Positions 19,088 through 31,531 of a stretch of 64,000 nt of DNA are shown here, in pieces (the stretch's first letter is position 1; the number at the start of each line of letters is the position of its first letter). Source of the DNA: Rhodospirillales bacterium (GTDB lineage: Bacteria; Pseudomonadota; Alphaproteobacteria; Rhodospirillales; Defluviicoccaceae). The notes under the pieces are model-generated. The model ran no database searches and was not told the DNA's origin. It saw only the letters and a program-made list of their open reading frames with translations. The stretch lies in assembly GCA_016710335.1 (NCBI GenBank), contig JADJXQ010000007.1, forward strand, positions 1 through 64,000. The letters are read 5' to 3'. The position numbers and the translations under genes are program-made.

Positions 19088-21382
19088 ATGATCGCTGTGC
19101 GTGCAACACAGAACTTTTACGCGCATTCGCATCCCGACCTGCAAATGGCCGAATGGCATCGACTGAAAGATCACCTCGAAGGCGTCGGATCCCTCTCGGG
19201 CACCTTTGCGACCAAGCTGTCAGCCGAAGCCTTCGGGCGCACCGCGGGGTTGCTGCACGATGTCGGCAAATATTCGGACGCATTTCAAGCTCGCCTTCGT
19301 GGCGACGTTCGTCGTGTCGATCATTCCACTGCCGGCGCTCAGATCGCGACACGGTCCTACGGGACCCTCGGCCGCATCATTGCGTCCGCCATCGCCGGCC
19401 ATCATGCCGGGCTCGCCAACGGGACGGGCACCGGTGAGCGTACGCCGCTTGAAGAGAGACTGAGCACAGCGGTAGCCGACCTAGCTCCGGCGTGGCGAAC
19501 GGAGATTACACTTGTCGAACAGTTGCAGCCGCCAAAGTTGAAGGGTCATCCAGGTGATCGAGACAGGACCGCGTTCGGCTTGTCGTTTTTCACCCGCATG
19601 GTGTTCTCTTGTCTGGTCGATGCCGATTATCTGGACACGGAAGCGTTCTTCAGCCGCGCAGAGGGCGGCCGCAAGGCCCGCGGCGTGTGGCCGGACCTCG
19701 GCGAACTCCGCCAGTCGCTGAACCGCACGCTTCGTGAAATCACAGCCGCTGCCGCTCCATCGGACGTCAACACGCTGCGAGCGGCAATCCTGACCGCTGC
19801 GCGCGATGCCGCCGCCTGCTCACCGGGGCTGTTTTCGCTGGCGGTGCCCACAGGTGGCGGCAAGACGCTCGCGTCGCTCGCCTTCGCCTTGGATCATGCC
19901 AACCTGCACGGGCTCGACCGTGTGATCTATGTGGCGCCGTTCACCAGCGTCATCGAGCAAAACGCCGAGGTATTTCGCCGAGCGCTAAATCCCCATGGCG
20001 ACGCGGTCATCGAGCACCACAGCGCCTTCCGCGACGATGCGGTGTTGGCGGCGCTGCGGGAGCGAGGCGGCGAGAAGGGTCCGGAGGCCCGTGACAAGCT
20101 CAGGCTTGCGATGGAGAACTGGGATGCGCCGATCGTCACGACCACTGCCGTCCAGTTCTTCGAGAGCCTGTTCGCTGCGACTCCGGCCAAGTGCCGGAAG
20201 CTGCACAACATCGCGCGGAGCGTGGTCATCCTTGACGAAGCTCAGACGCTGCCCCTGCGGCTGCTCCGCCCTTGCGTCGCCGCGCTCGATGAACTTGCGC
20301 GCAACTACCGCGCCACCATCGTGCTTTGCACCGCCACGCAACCCGCATTGGAAGAAACCGACGATCCGGAGAGAAGCTTCCGCGGCGGGTTTCGCGGCGT
20401 AAGAGAAATCGCGCCCGAACCCCCGCGCCTCTATCGGATGCTCAAGCGGGTCACCGTCTCGCACATCGGAGACGCCGACGATGAACGACTGACGACGGAG
20501 TTGGCGCAGCGGGACCGCGTCCTTTGCATCGTCAACAGCCGGGCGCATGCGCGATCCCTCTACCAGGCGATCAGTGACCACCCCGGCTCCTTGCATCTCT
20601 CGACATCTATGTGCGCAGCGCACCGGGCGGAGGCATTGAAGACGATCAGGACCGCCCTGAAGCAGGGTGAACCCTGCCGCGTCGTCGCCACATCCCTGAT
20701 TGAAGCCGGCGTCGACGTAGATTTCCCATGCGTCTTCCGCGCCGAAGCCGGGCTCGATGCCATCGCGCAGGCGGCCGGGCGCTGCAACCGCGAAGGTTTC
20801 CAGCGGCCCGAGCAAGCTCCGGTCTTCGTCTTTAAGGCTGTGGGTTGGGCCACACCGCACGAACTCGACCAGTTCGCTACCGCCACGCGTAGCGTACTGC
20901 GCGTCCACGGCGCTGATCCGATTTCGCTTGACGCAATCGAAGCCTACTTTCGTGAGCTTTACTGGTTCAAGGAGAGCGGCCGGCACGACGGGCTGGACAA
21001 GAATAACATCATCGGCCGTCTCGCTGCGGGCGCCCGCGACGCGTTGTTCCCGTTCGAGGACATCGCCCGCGACTTCCGCATGATCGAGAGCAACATGCAA
21101 CCGATCATCGTGCCGCACGACCAAAATGCGCGAAATTTGATCTCTCGTCTGCCGTTCGCCACGCGTGTCGGCAGCATCATGCGCAAGCTTCAGCCTTACG
21201 TGGTACCAGTGCCGCAGCGTGCATTCGAGGCGTTGCGCGCGGCCGCTGCGGTACGACCGGTTGGCGACGACCCTCTCGGCGAGCAGTTCTGTGTATTGCA
21301 CAATCAGAGCCTTTACCGCGATGACATCGGCCTGATGTGGGACGACCCCGACTTTCACGATGCCGAGGGTCTGATTATCTAG
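19088..21382 (+). CDS. cas3: Type I-C CRISPR helicase-nuclease Cas3
   Basis: 764-residue fusion of HD nuclease and superfamily 2 helicase, which unwinds and degrades DNA marked by Cascade. The HD domain shows HSHPD near residue 13, LLHDVGK (His57-Asp58), DHS (79) and GHH (104-106). The helicase has Walker A VPTGGGKTLASLAF (about 255), DEAQ box VILDEAQTLP, motif III CTATQPAL and motif VI QAAGRCNREG. Key residues are all present, so it should be active. A GGAGAA ribosome site precedes the ATG at 19088. It heads the cas operon; a 215-nt gap separates it from cas5. Confidence 0.97.
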   Translation: MIAVRATQNFYAHSHPDLQMAEWHRLKDHLEGVGSLSGTFATKLSAEAFGRTAGLLHDVGKYSDAFQARLRGDVRRVDHSTAGAQIATRSYGTLGRIIASAIAGHHAGLANGTGTGERTPLEERLSTAVADLAPAWRTEITLVEQLQPPKLKGHPGDRDRTAFGLSFFTRMVFSCLVDADYLDTEAFFSRAEGGRKARGVWPDLGELRQSLNRTLREITAAAAPSDVNTLRAAILTAARDAAACSPGLFSLAVPTGGGKTLASLAFALDHANLHGLDRVIYVAPFTSVIEQNAEVFRRALNPHGDAVIEHHSAFRDDAVLAALRERGGEKGPEARDKLRLAMENWDAPIVTTTAVQFFESLFAATPAKCRKLHNIARSVVILDEAQTLPLRLLRPCVAALDELARNYRATIVLCTATQPALEETDDPERSFRGGFRGVREIAPEPPRLYRMLKRVTVSHIGDADDERLTTELAQRDRVLCIVNSRAHARSLYQAISDHPGSLHLSTSMCAAHRAEALKTIRTALKQGEPCRVVATSLIEAGVDVDFPCVFRAEAGLDAIAQAAGRCNREGFQRPEQAPVFVFKAVGWATPHELDQFATATRSVLRVHGADPISLDAIEAYFRELYWFKESGRHDGLDKNNIIGRLAAGARDALFPFEDIARDFRMIESNMQPIIVPHDQNARNLISRLPFATRVGSIMRKLQPYVVPVPQRAFEALRAAAAVRPVGDDPLGEQFCVLHNQSLYRDDIGLMWDDPDFHDAEGLII

Positions 21383-21585
21383 CGACGCCTCATCATTCCA
21401 GCTTGCCGGAATCTACCTGGTATGGGTAACATTGCAGCCATGCACAAAGCCAAGTTGTACGGACGGCGCTCCATTATCCCGATCGCAAATGCGAGTTCGG
21501 ACGTCGGGTCGGAGCTTGGTTGCGTCACGGATGTTCTTGCAGCCGATGTGATGGACGCGCCTGCCTCCCCGTCGAGTTACCGTAG

Positions 21586-24062
<2,477 letters not shown>

Positions 24063-24065
24063 ACG

Positions 24066-24980
24066 ATGCCAGCCATCCAGAACCGCTACGATTTTGTCTA
24101 CCTGTTCGACGTCAGCAACGGCAATCCCAACGGCGATCCGGACGCCGGCAACCTTCCGCGCCTCGACCCGGAGACCAACGAGGGCCTCGTCACCGACGTT
24201 TGTCTGAAACGGAAGATCCGCAACTTCGTCGAAATTGCGAAGACGGGAGAAAGCGGTTTCGGCATCTACGTGCAGGAAGGCGCCATCCTCAACGAAATGC
24301 ATCGCAAGGCCTACCTCAGGGTGCGCGACGGCGACGCGGAGACCGAAAAGGCGAAGAAGCTCTCGCCCAGGACCGACGAAGAAGCGAGACGTGTTCGCCA
24401 GTTCATGTGCGACAATTTCTTCGACGTGCGAACGTTCGGCGCCGTCATGTCGACGGGCATCAACTGCGGTCAGGTCAGAGGGCCCGTACAATTCGCCTTC
24501 GCGCGTTCGGTCGAACCGATACTTCCGCTGGAGATCTCGATCACGCGGATGGCGGCGACCAACGAGAAAGAAAAGAAGCAGCGTGAAGACTCCTCCGACG
24601 ATGAACGCCGGGACAACCGCACCATGGGCCGCAAGCACATCGTACCTTACGGCCTCTACCGCGCGCACGGCTTCATCTCGGCGAAGCTGGCGGAAAAGAC
24701 CGGGTTCTCCGACGACGACCTGGAATTGCTCTGGGACGCCCTCAGGATGATGTTCGAGCACGACCACTCGGCGGCCCGCGGCGAGATGGCCGCCCGCCGG
24801 CTGGTGGTGTTCAAGCATGATGGCTCCCTCGGCAACGCCCCCGCTCACGCGCTATTCGATCGCGTCACGGTCGCGCGTATCAATGGCAGCGACCAACCTG
24901 CACGGCGTTTCGGCGATTACCGGATCAGCGTCGAGTCCGCTGCCGTTCCCGCCGGCGTCGAGGTCATGGAGATGCTGTAA
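24066..24980 (+). CDS. cas7c: Type I-C Cascade backbone Cas7c (Csd2)
   Basis: 304 residues of the Csd2/Cas7 family, the subunit that polymerises along the crRNA. Signature stretches: NRYDFVYLFDVSNGNPNGDPD at the start (shown here in part as FDVSNGNPNGDPD), ATVMSTG-type thumb region GAVMSTGINCGQVRGPVQFA, and RKHIVPYGLYRAHGF. The ATG at 24066 follows cas8c by 3 nt. Complete, with no missing motif. Confidence 0.96.
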   Translation: MPAIQNRYDFVYLFDVSNGNPNGDPDAGNLPRLDPETNEGLVTDVCLKRKIRNFVEIAKTGESGFGIYVQEGAILNEMHRKAYLRVRDGDAETEKAKKLSPRTDEEARRVRQFMCDNFFDVRTFGAVMSTGINCGQVRGPVQFAFARSVEPILPLEISITRMAATNEKEKKQREDSSDDERRDNRTMGRKHIVPYGLYRAHGFISAKLAEKTGFSDDDLELLWDALRMMFEHDHSAARGEMAARRLVVFKHDGSLGNAPAHALFDRVTVARINGSDQPARRFGDYRISVESAAVPAGVEVMEML

Positions 24981-24990
24981 GGCGACTGCC

Positions 24991-25677
24991 ATGACGTCGG
25001 CTGCCGCCACATCGGGCGCCTTCACGTCGAGCACCACGACGTCGACCGTCGCTGAGGATGACCTGATCCCCCTGTCGGCTTTGCAGCACTATCTGTTCTG
25101 CCCGCGCCAATGCGCGCTCATTCACGTGGAGCAGCAGTGGGAGGAGAACCTCTATACGGCAGAGGGGCGGATCCTGCACCGGAAGACCGAGGTCCAGGAC
25201 GCCTTATCGCGCGGCGATGACCGGATCGTTCACGGCATGGCCATCCGGTCGTTCGCGCTCGGCGTCGCCGGGATCGCCGACGTGGTCGAGTTGCGGCGCG
25301 CCGGCGGCGCACTGCAGCCGTTTCCCGTCGAGTACAAGCGCGGCCGACCCAAGGTTCACCGCGCCGACGAGGTCCAACTCTGTGCCCAGGCGCTCTGCCT
25401 AGAAGAAATGTTCGAGGTCCGCATCGCGGAAGGCGCCCTGTTCTACGGCAAGACCCGGCGTCGCAAGACGGTCCCGCTTGACGAAGATCTGCGCACCCTC
25501 ACCCGGCAGGTCGCGGCCGCGACGCGCGCCATGATCGCATCCGGCAGGACGCCGCCGCCAATCTACGACAAGAAGCGCTGCGACACGTGCTCGATGCTCG
25601 GGATCTGCAGGCCGCAGCGGCTGTCGCGGCATTCGTCAGTCGGCGCTTGGCTCGCGCGCCACGTCGACAAGGCCTGA
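24991..25677 (+). CDS. cas4: CRISPR adaptation exonuclease Cas4
   Basis: About 228 residues from the ATG at 24991, 10 nt after cas7; the frame is open further upstream inside cas7 but is not conserved there. It is a RecB-like nuclease with a 4Fe-4S cluster that trims prespacers and helps select the PAM. The cluster cysteines are visible in LFCPRQCALIH and CDTCSMLGIC. The nuclease core is seen in GIADVVELRR, PVEYKRGRPK and DEVQLCAQALCLEE. The Ser/Thr/Ala-rich first 30 residues are atypical; a later start is possible. Confidence 0.94.
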   Translation: MTSAAATSGAFTSSTTTSTVAEDDLIPLSALQHYLFCPRQCALIHVEQQWEENLYTAEGRILHRKTEVQDALSRGDDRIVHGMAIRSFALGVAGIADVVELRRAGGALQPFPVEYKRGRPKVHRADEVQLCAQALCLEEMFEVRIAEGALFYGKTRRRKTVPLDEDLRTLTRQVAAATRAMIASGRTPPPIYDKKRCDTCSMLGICRPQRLSRHSSVGAWLARHVDKA

Positions 25678-25694
25678 TACGGGTATAGCCGCCG

Positions 25695-26735
25695 ATGCGC
25701 CGGCTGCTGAACACGCTCTATGTCACCACTCAGGGGGCGTGGGTCAGCAAGGACGGCGCCAATGTGGTCGTCTCGGTCGACGGCAGCGAGCGCGGCCGGG
25801 TTCCGGTTCACACCCTCGGCAGCATCGTCTGCTTTGGCCGCGTCTCAATGAGCGCGCCGCTCATGGGCGCCTGCGCGGAGACCGGCGTCTGCATCGCCTA
25901 TCTGTCGGAGAGCGGGCGCTTCCTCGCAAGAGTTGAAGGACCGGTTTCCGGCAACGTTCTGCTGCGACGCGAGCAATACCGCCGCACCGACGACTCCGAC
26001 GCGACCGCGGCCATCGTCCGCTCGATCGTCGTCGGCAAGACCCTCAACCACCGGACGGTGTTGCGGCGGGTGCTCCGCGATCACGGCGAGTCGCTGGACC
26101 CTTCGAATTGCGAGGCAGTCGTCGCCGCTGCCGAGCGCTTGAAGGATATCGCTCGAAGGGCTCTCAGGCCCCAACCCGCCGATAGTCTCCGCGGCCTGGA
26201 AGGCGAGGCGGGTCTGGTCTATTTCGGCGTTTTCAATCACCTGATCCGCCAGGACAAGGACAGCTTCCGCTTTGTTCGGCGCTCGCGACGGCCGCCGCTC
26301 GATCCCGTCAACGCCGTGTTGTCGTTCCTTTACACCCTGGTGGTTCACGACTGCCGCGGCGCTTTGGAAGGAGTCGGCCTCGATCCCGCTGTGGGTTTCC
26401 TGCACCGCGATCGGCCGGGCCGGCCGAGCCTGGCTCTGGACCTGATGGAGGAGTTTCGCGCCCCTCTCGCCGACCGGCTGGCGCTGTCGTTGATCAATCG
26501 CCGGCAACTGACGGCGCGCGAGTTTCGCAGCGAGCAGAACGGCGCGACGCTGCTGACGGACGACGGACGCAAGGCCGTGCTCGTCGCCTACCAGGAGCGC
26601 AAGCGGGACGAGATCACCCACCCGTTCCTGGAAGAGAAGATGGCCATGGGCCTGTTGTTCCACGTGCAGGCGCTGCTCTTGGCGCGCCACTTGCGGCGGG
26701 ATCTGGATGAGTATCCGCCCTTCCTCTGGCGGTAG
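25695..26735 (+). CDS. cas1: CRISPR integrase Cas1 (type I-C)
   Basis: 346 residues, the usual length for Cas1c. Cas1 with Cas2 inserts new spacers at the leader end of the array. Recognisable regions are the N-terminal LLNTLYVTTQGAWVSKDGANVVV, written here in part as NTLYVTTQGAWVS, the GEAGLVYFGVFNHL motif with a catalytic Glu, the second metal-ligand region VGLDPAVGFLHRDRPGRPSL (His) and DLMEEFRAPLADRL (Glu/Asp). All catalytic positions are present, so the adaptation module looks functional. It begins 17 nt after cas4. Confidence 0.96.
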   Translation: MRRLLNTLYVTTQGAWVSKDGANVVVSVDGSERGRVPVHTLGSIVCFGRVSMSAPLMGACAETGVCIAYLSESGRFLARVEGPVSGNVLLRREQYRRTDDSDATAAIVRSIVVGKTLNHRTVLRRVLRDHGESLDPSNCEAVVAAAERLKDIARRALRPQPADSLRGLEGEAGLVYFGVFNHLIRQDKDSFRFVRRSRRPPLDPVNAVLSFLYTLVVHDCRGALEGVGLDPAVGFLHRDRPGRPSLALDLMEEFRAPLADRLALSLINRRQLTAREFRSEQNGATLLTDDGRKAVLVAYQERKRDEITHPFLEEKMAMGLLFHVQALLLARHLRRDLDEYPPFLWR

Positions 26736-26746
26736 AGGGTGCTCCG

Positions 26747-27037
26747 ATGATGGTCCTGGTGAGCTATGACGTCAGCACCGAAAGCGCCGGCGGCAAGCGC
26801 CGCCTGCGCCGCGTTGCCCGAGCCTGCCTCGACAGCGGCCAGCGGGTCCAGTACTCGGTCTTCGAATGCGAGGTTGATCCCGCGCAGTGGGCGGCGCTCA
26901 AGGACCGCCTTGTCAGGGAGATCGACGCAGACCACGACAGCCTGCGATTCTACTACCTGGGCGCCAACTGGCGGCGGCGGGTTGAGCACGTCGGCGCCAA
27001 ACCCGTCCTCGATCTGGACGGCCCGCTGGTATTCTGA
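26747..27037 (+). CDS. cas2: CRISPR adaptation protein Cas2
   Basis: 96 residues with the ferredoxin-fold start MMVLVSYDVSTESAGGKRRL and RVARACLDSGQRVQYSVFEC, which identify Cas2 of type I-C. The catalytic-type aspartate is in SYDVST. It ends the cas operon; the array leader starts at once downstream. Confidence 0.96.
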   Translation: MMVLVSYDVSTESAGGKRRLRRVARACLDSGQRVQYSVFECEVDPAQWAALKDRLVREIDADHDSLRFYYLGANWRRRVEHVGAKPVLDLDGPLVF

Positions 27038-27266
27038 CGGACGTTCGGACAGGCGTGGGAGGCGAGGCTGCATTGGGAATGCTGCCTTGCGCGAACCACA
27101 AGCGTCTCGGGTCCACCCGGCAGGTTCGCGCGGGCGGGAAAGCGGTTGGAATCCTTGGTCCCGTGTCGCTACGACGGCGGGGATGGAGACGGCCGCGGCG
27201 CGTGGCTCGACGGTTCGCGCAGACACCGCTATTTCTCGTTCTTGAACATCGTGTAACGTTGGCGGC
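27038..27266 (+). promoter_or_regulatory. CRISPR leader region
   Basis: 229 nt between cas2 and the first repeat, with no credible gene. By position it should contain the array promoter and integration-guiding sequences. It is not notably AT-rich, unlike many leaders; no clear -35/-10 pair could be assigned. Confidence 0.6.
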
Positions 27267-30208
27267 GTCGCCCCCTTCACGGGGGCGCGGATTGAAATAA
27301 GGACCAGCACATAGCGCCTCGATCCTGTCGCCCCCTTCACGGGGGCGCGGATTGAAACTGCGCACTGCCCGTTGTCGGGCTGTCCAAGCGAAAGTCGCCC
27401 CCTTCACGGGGGCGCGGATTGAAACGCTGCGTCGACGGCAAGTGGAGACCTGCCGCGCAGGTCGCCCCCTTCACGGGGGCGCGGATTGAAACGGTTGCTT
27501 TGCGCAACAGCGACTTCGCGACGGCTGTCGCCCCCTTCACGGGGGCGCGGATTGAAACGCCGGCCGCGAAGGCTACACATACGCCACCCGGAGTCGCCCC
27601 CTTCACGGGGGCGCGGATTGAAACATTGAGACGACGGCCATGGGTGACGCCGGATCAGTCGTCGCCCCCTTCACGGGGGCGCGGATTGAAACAGGTCGTG
27701 GTTGAGCGGCGGACCATCCCCATCCTCGTCGCCCCCTTCACGGGGGCGCGGATTGAAACACCGCCTGGACCAGCACCGCGGCCCACAGGGCACGTCGCCC
27801 CCTTCACGGGGGCGCGGATTGAAACAAGGGTTTCCGGGCAACGGCTCTGACGAACCTGATGTCGCCCCCTTCACGGGGGCGCGGATTGAAACACTATGTC
27901 AATCCGTTGTCCATCGTTGGCAGCAGCGTCGCCCCCTTCACGGGGGCGCGGATTGAAACTTGCTGGCAGCGGACATGCGGGCGCGCACCTCCGGTCGCCC
28001 CCTTCACGGGGGCGCGGATTGAAACGCCATGCCGGGGGCGGCGAGGCGGTGCCGGGCCACGTCGCCCCCTTCACGGGGGCGCGGATTGAAACGTGCACCT
28101 AGCACCAGTTCGGGGCCAACGACTTCCAGTCGCCCCCTTCACGGGGGCGCGGATTGAAACACCGTGGAAGGGGGCTATTCGTTGTCGTCGAGGGTCGCCC
28201 CCTTCACGGGGGCGCGGATTGAAACGCGCGGCCGTCCCGCATCACCTGGTCGCGGAGGTCGCCCCCTTCACGGGGGCGCGGATTGAAACTTGCGAGTCGT
28301 TAGCGGCGGCCGGCAGCGCCGGTGGTCGCCCCCTTCACGGGGGCGCGGATTGAAACCGCGACGCTATCGACGCGCTGATCGCCAAGGCCCAGTCGCCCCC
28401 TTCACGGGGGCGCGGATTGAAACCAGACGTGCGAGCGGGTCGCCATCTAGTAGTCCGCGTCGCCCCCTTCACGGGGGCGCGGATTGAAACGCGACGGCGA
28501 GAACGGGCTGGACGCGGTGCGCACGTCGCCCCCTTCACGGGGGCGCGGATTGAAACCGTCGTCGGGGGCATCCGCCGCTCAGGGTCCGTGGGGTCGCCCC
28601 CTTCACGGGGGCGCGGATTGAAACCAATCGTGCAACGCCATGAGGGCCCGCCTCGACGGGGTCGCCCCCTTCACGGGGGCGCGGATTGACACCCTTCAGG
28701 CGGACGAAGTCGCCGCCGCCGGCCGTGTCGCCCCCTTCACGGGGGCGCGGATTGAAACAGCGCGTCGCGCAGCTTGCGGTCGACCAGGCCCTCGTCGCCC
28801 CCTTCACGGGGGCGCGGATTGAAACTGCGGCTGCTGCTGCTGCGCGAGCATGCGCGCGAGTCGCCCCCTTCACGGGGGCGCGGATTGAAACCTGTCACGT
28901 GTCGCTCCGATGTCGTGGAGCGGCGGGTCGCCCCCTTCACGGGGGCGCGGATTGAAACTACATCTCCGCGAGATGGCTGCCGTCTCAGGCACAGTCAAGT
29001 CGCCCCCTTCACGGGGGCGCGGATTGAAACAGCGCCATGGGCGCACATCGATAGGCGGGCCGTCGCCCCCTTCACGGGGGCGCGGATTGAAACCTGGACG
29101 ACCGCCGGGTGATGGACATGGTCGGCGGGTCGCCCCCTTCACGGGGGCGCGGATTGAAACCGGAACCGGCCCGACCACGGCTGATCCGGTGCGGGTCGCC
29201 CCCTTCACGGGGGCGCGGATTGAAACGTAACGTCAGAACTCCCATGGTCTCGCCACGTCAAGTCGCCCCCTTCACGGGGGCGCGGATTGAAACCATCCCC
29301 TCCGCGCGCCCCACCCAGTACGCTACGTCGCCCCCTTCACGGGGGCGCGGATTGAAAACCGTCACGGCGGAAACAACCGGGGAACGCTGGTCGCCCCCTT
29401 CACGGGGGCGCGGATTGAAACCATGCGCAAAGGCTCCGTCGCCGTCGGGCGCAAGGTCGCCCCCTTCACGGGGGCGCGGATTGAAACGCTGATGACAGGC
29501 TCGTGTGCTGCCAACAGACTGGTCGCCCCCTTCACGGGGGCGCGGATTGAAACGTCCGCAACAAGGACGGCAGCTGGGCATGCTGAAGTCGCCCCCTTCA
29601 CGGGGGCGCGGATTGAAACCTGGCGCCGATGCCGATCGCCTCGGATCTGGTCGCCCCCCTTCACGGGGGCGCGGATTGAAACTTGGTCCAGGATACCGTG
29701 ATTGAGCCCCTATCTGAAGGTCGCCCCTTCACGGGGGCGCGGATTGAAACACCTTCCGGCCAGTGGATCAGGGACGGGTGTCGCCCCCTTCACGGGGGCG
29801 CGGATTGAAACTTGGGAACAGGCCCGTCCGGGCCGTGGATGGCGAGTCGCCCCCTTCACGGGGGCGCGGATTGAAACGTCTGCAAGCTGATCGAACCGGC
29901 TCATGACACGACGTCGCCCCCTTCACGGGGGCGCGGATTGAAACGCCTTGTCGGCCATGGGGCTACGACGACCCGTCGTGTCGCCCCCTTCACGGGGGCG
30001 CGGATTGAAACACCTCAGACGGCACAAACGGCCGATGGGAGCGGGGTCGGCCCCTTCACGGGGGCGCGGATTGAAACTGGATCCTGATCGTCCGCGCCTC
30101 GTTGCCGGCGAGTCGCCCCCTTCACGGGGGCGCGGATTGAAACCCCGTGGAGCGCATAGATCTGCGCGCACCGGATGGTCGCCCCCTTCACGGGGGCGCG
30201 AATTAAAC
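27267..30208 (+). CRISPR. Type I-C CRISPR array, 45 repeats and 44 spacers
   Basis: The 32-nt repeat begins GTCGCCCCCTTCACGG and ends GCGCGGATTGAAAC. CGCCCCC and GGGGGCG form a 7-bp stem with a 5-nt loop, the classic type I-C hairpin cut by Cas5c to leave an 11-nt handle. I counted 45 repeats; period 66-67 nt in most, so spacers are mostly 34-36 nt. Outliers: spacer 1 is 28 nt, the spacer at 28959-28998 is 40 nt, and those at 29620-29649 and 29751-29779 are 30 and 29 nt. Variant repeats: 27267 (ends in T), 28661 (GATTGACAC), 29327 (ends in A), 29650 (extra C), 29720 (one C short), 30046 (GTCGG) and the shortened last repeat at 30178. The cas genes lie upstream on the same strand, so the leader is on the left. 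Confidence 0.99.
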
Positions 30209-30243
30209 GAGGCTCTACAGCGGTCCTTCAACGGCCCCCAAAC

Positions 30244-30275
30244 GTCTCCTCCTTCATGAAGGCGCGATGCTCGCT
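30244..30275 (+). repeat. Decayed 46th CRISPR repeat
   Basis: Starts GTCTCCTCCTTCATGAAGGC, exactly 66 nt after the last recognisable repeat. It keeps the GTC, CTTCA and GGCGCG positions of the consensus with scattered substitutions. It marks the older, trailer end of the array. Confidence 0.65.
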
Positions 30276-30472
30276 CGGCGACTTCATATTCTCGCACACG
30301 ACCCGAGGCTTGCGACGCAACACCCGACAGACTGCTCTCAGGCGCGGGGCTTTCAGATGCCGCGTCGGGAACAGGGGCGTGGTGAAAGCGTTGCTAAACC
30401 GTCGCAGCGGCTTTGTCGTCGCGCCTCGGCCCCCGCCGCGATCAAGGCATACAGGCTCTGGAGAAGATCAGC

Positions 30473-31459
30473 GTGTTGTGGACGTCAAGCGCGAAACTTG
30501 CCTTCGAGCGGCCGCTTTTCCGGCGAGGCGTCCTCGCCGCCGTGGCGGTCATCCTGTTGATCATGGCGCTTCCAGCGCAGGCCCGCGAGCCGGACGACGT
30601 GCAGGCCCTTCGCGCTTTGGCGCTGGACCTGGTCAACGAGGAGCGGCGCCAGCGCAACCTGCCGCCATTCGAAGCGGAGCAGGACCTTGACGAGGCGGCG
30701 CAGCATCACGCCGCGGACATGCTGAAGCGCAACTATTATGCGCACGAGTCGCCCGAGGGCGAGACGGTGATGGATCGCTACATTGCCGCCGGGGGCGGGC
30801 GCTGGCAGTTGGTGGAGGAGAACATCGCCTACTGCGAACGCTGCACGCCGCCGGTGACGACCGACGACGTTGAGCGGTTGCACCAGGGCTGGATGAAGAG
30901 CCGGCCCCATCGCATGAACATCCTCGATCCGGGCGTCGATAGCTTCGGCTTCGGCATCGCCATCGGGGATGGCGGGCTTTACGCAGTGCAGACCTTCGCC
31001 GGCCCCGGCGCCCCGCGCGGCAGCGGCGGCGATTCGGAATTGCAGCCGTTGACGGCCGAGCAGGCACAGGCGAACCTGCTGCGCCTGATCAATCAGGCTC
31101 GCCAGGATCAAGGTGCGCCGCCGCTGGAGGCAAGCCCGGCCCTCGCCGAGACGGCACGGAAGGTTGCGGCGGCAGCGGGAGCCGACGGCCTTGATCAGGA
31201 CGCCGGCGCCGAAGCGCTGCGCACGCTCACCTCGGACCGCGCATCGGACTGGGGCAAGGTGTCGATGATCGCCGGCGGCTGCGGCGGTTGCGGGACGGAG
31301 CCGATGCAGGCCGACGTGACATTCTTTGGCAATCAGTGGCTCGACACGTCCCGGTACCGGAGTACGCTGCTGGACCCGAACATGACACACCTCGGCTTTG
31401 TCCTGGACGCGGACGGCGACGGGAGAAAGACCGCCGTGGCGCTGCTCGGTGAAAAGTAG
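30473..31459 (+). CDS. Secreted CAP-domain (SCP/YkwD-like) protein
   Basis: About 328 residues from a GTG at 30473, chosen for the GGAGAAG ribosome site 7 nt upstream and because the signal peptide (RRGVLAAVAVILLIMALPAQA) then lies near the start. Residues 45-180 form a CAP domain: LVNEERRQRNLPPFE, HHAADMLKRNYYAHESPEGE, ENIAYCERC, GWMKSRPHRMNIL. A second, weaker CAP-like module follows (LLRLINQARQDQGAPPLEAS, then WLDTSRYRSTLLDPNMTHLG). Bacterial CAP proteins are extracytoplasmic, of unknown activity. It lies 200 nt beyond the CRISPR array, with no evident link to it. Confidence 0.85.
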   Translation: MLWTSSAKLAFERPLFRRGVLAAVAVILLIMALPAQAREPDDVQALRALALDLVNEERRQRNLPPFEAEQDLDEAAQHHAADMLKRNYYAHESPEGETVMDRYIAAGGGRWQLVEENIAYCERCTPPVTTDDVERLHQGWMKSRPHRMNILDPGVDSFGFGIAIGDGGLYAVQTFAGPGAPRGSGGDSELQPLTAEQAQANLLRLINQARQDQGAPPLEASPALAETARKVAAAAGADGLDQDAGAEALRTLTSDRASDWGKVSMIAGGCGGCGTEPMQADVTFFGNQWLDTSRYRSTLLDPNMTHLGFVLDADGDGRKTAVALLGEK

Positions 31460-31531
31460 TGACAAGGTACCGGCGAGAGTGCACGCTGATGGAAAAAAGG
31501 GGTTTGCTGACCGGACAGGAGTAAGGGACGA

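Noticed and set aside
19985..21358. 457-codon minus-strand frame inside cas3
   Set aside because: Antisense shadow of a well-supported Cas3.
27272..30290. Many short open frames on both strands across 27.3-30.3 kb with repeating APFTGARIET- or PPSRGRGLK-like peptides
   Set aside because: They are translations of the CRISPR repeat, not genes.
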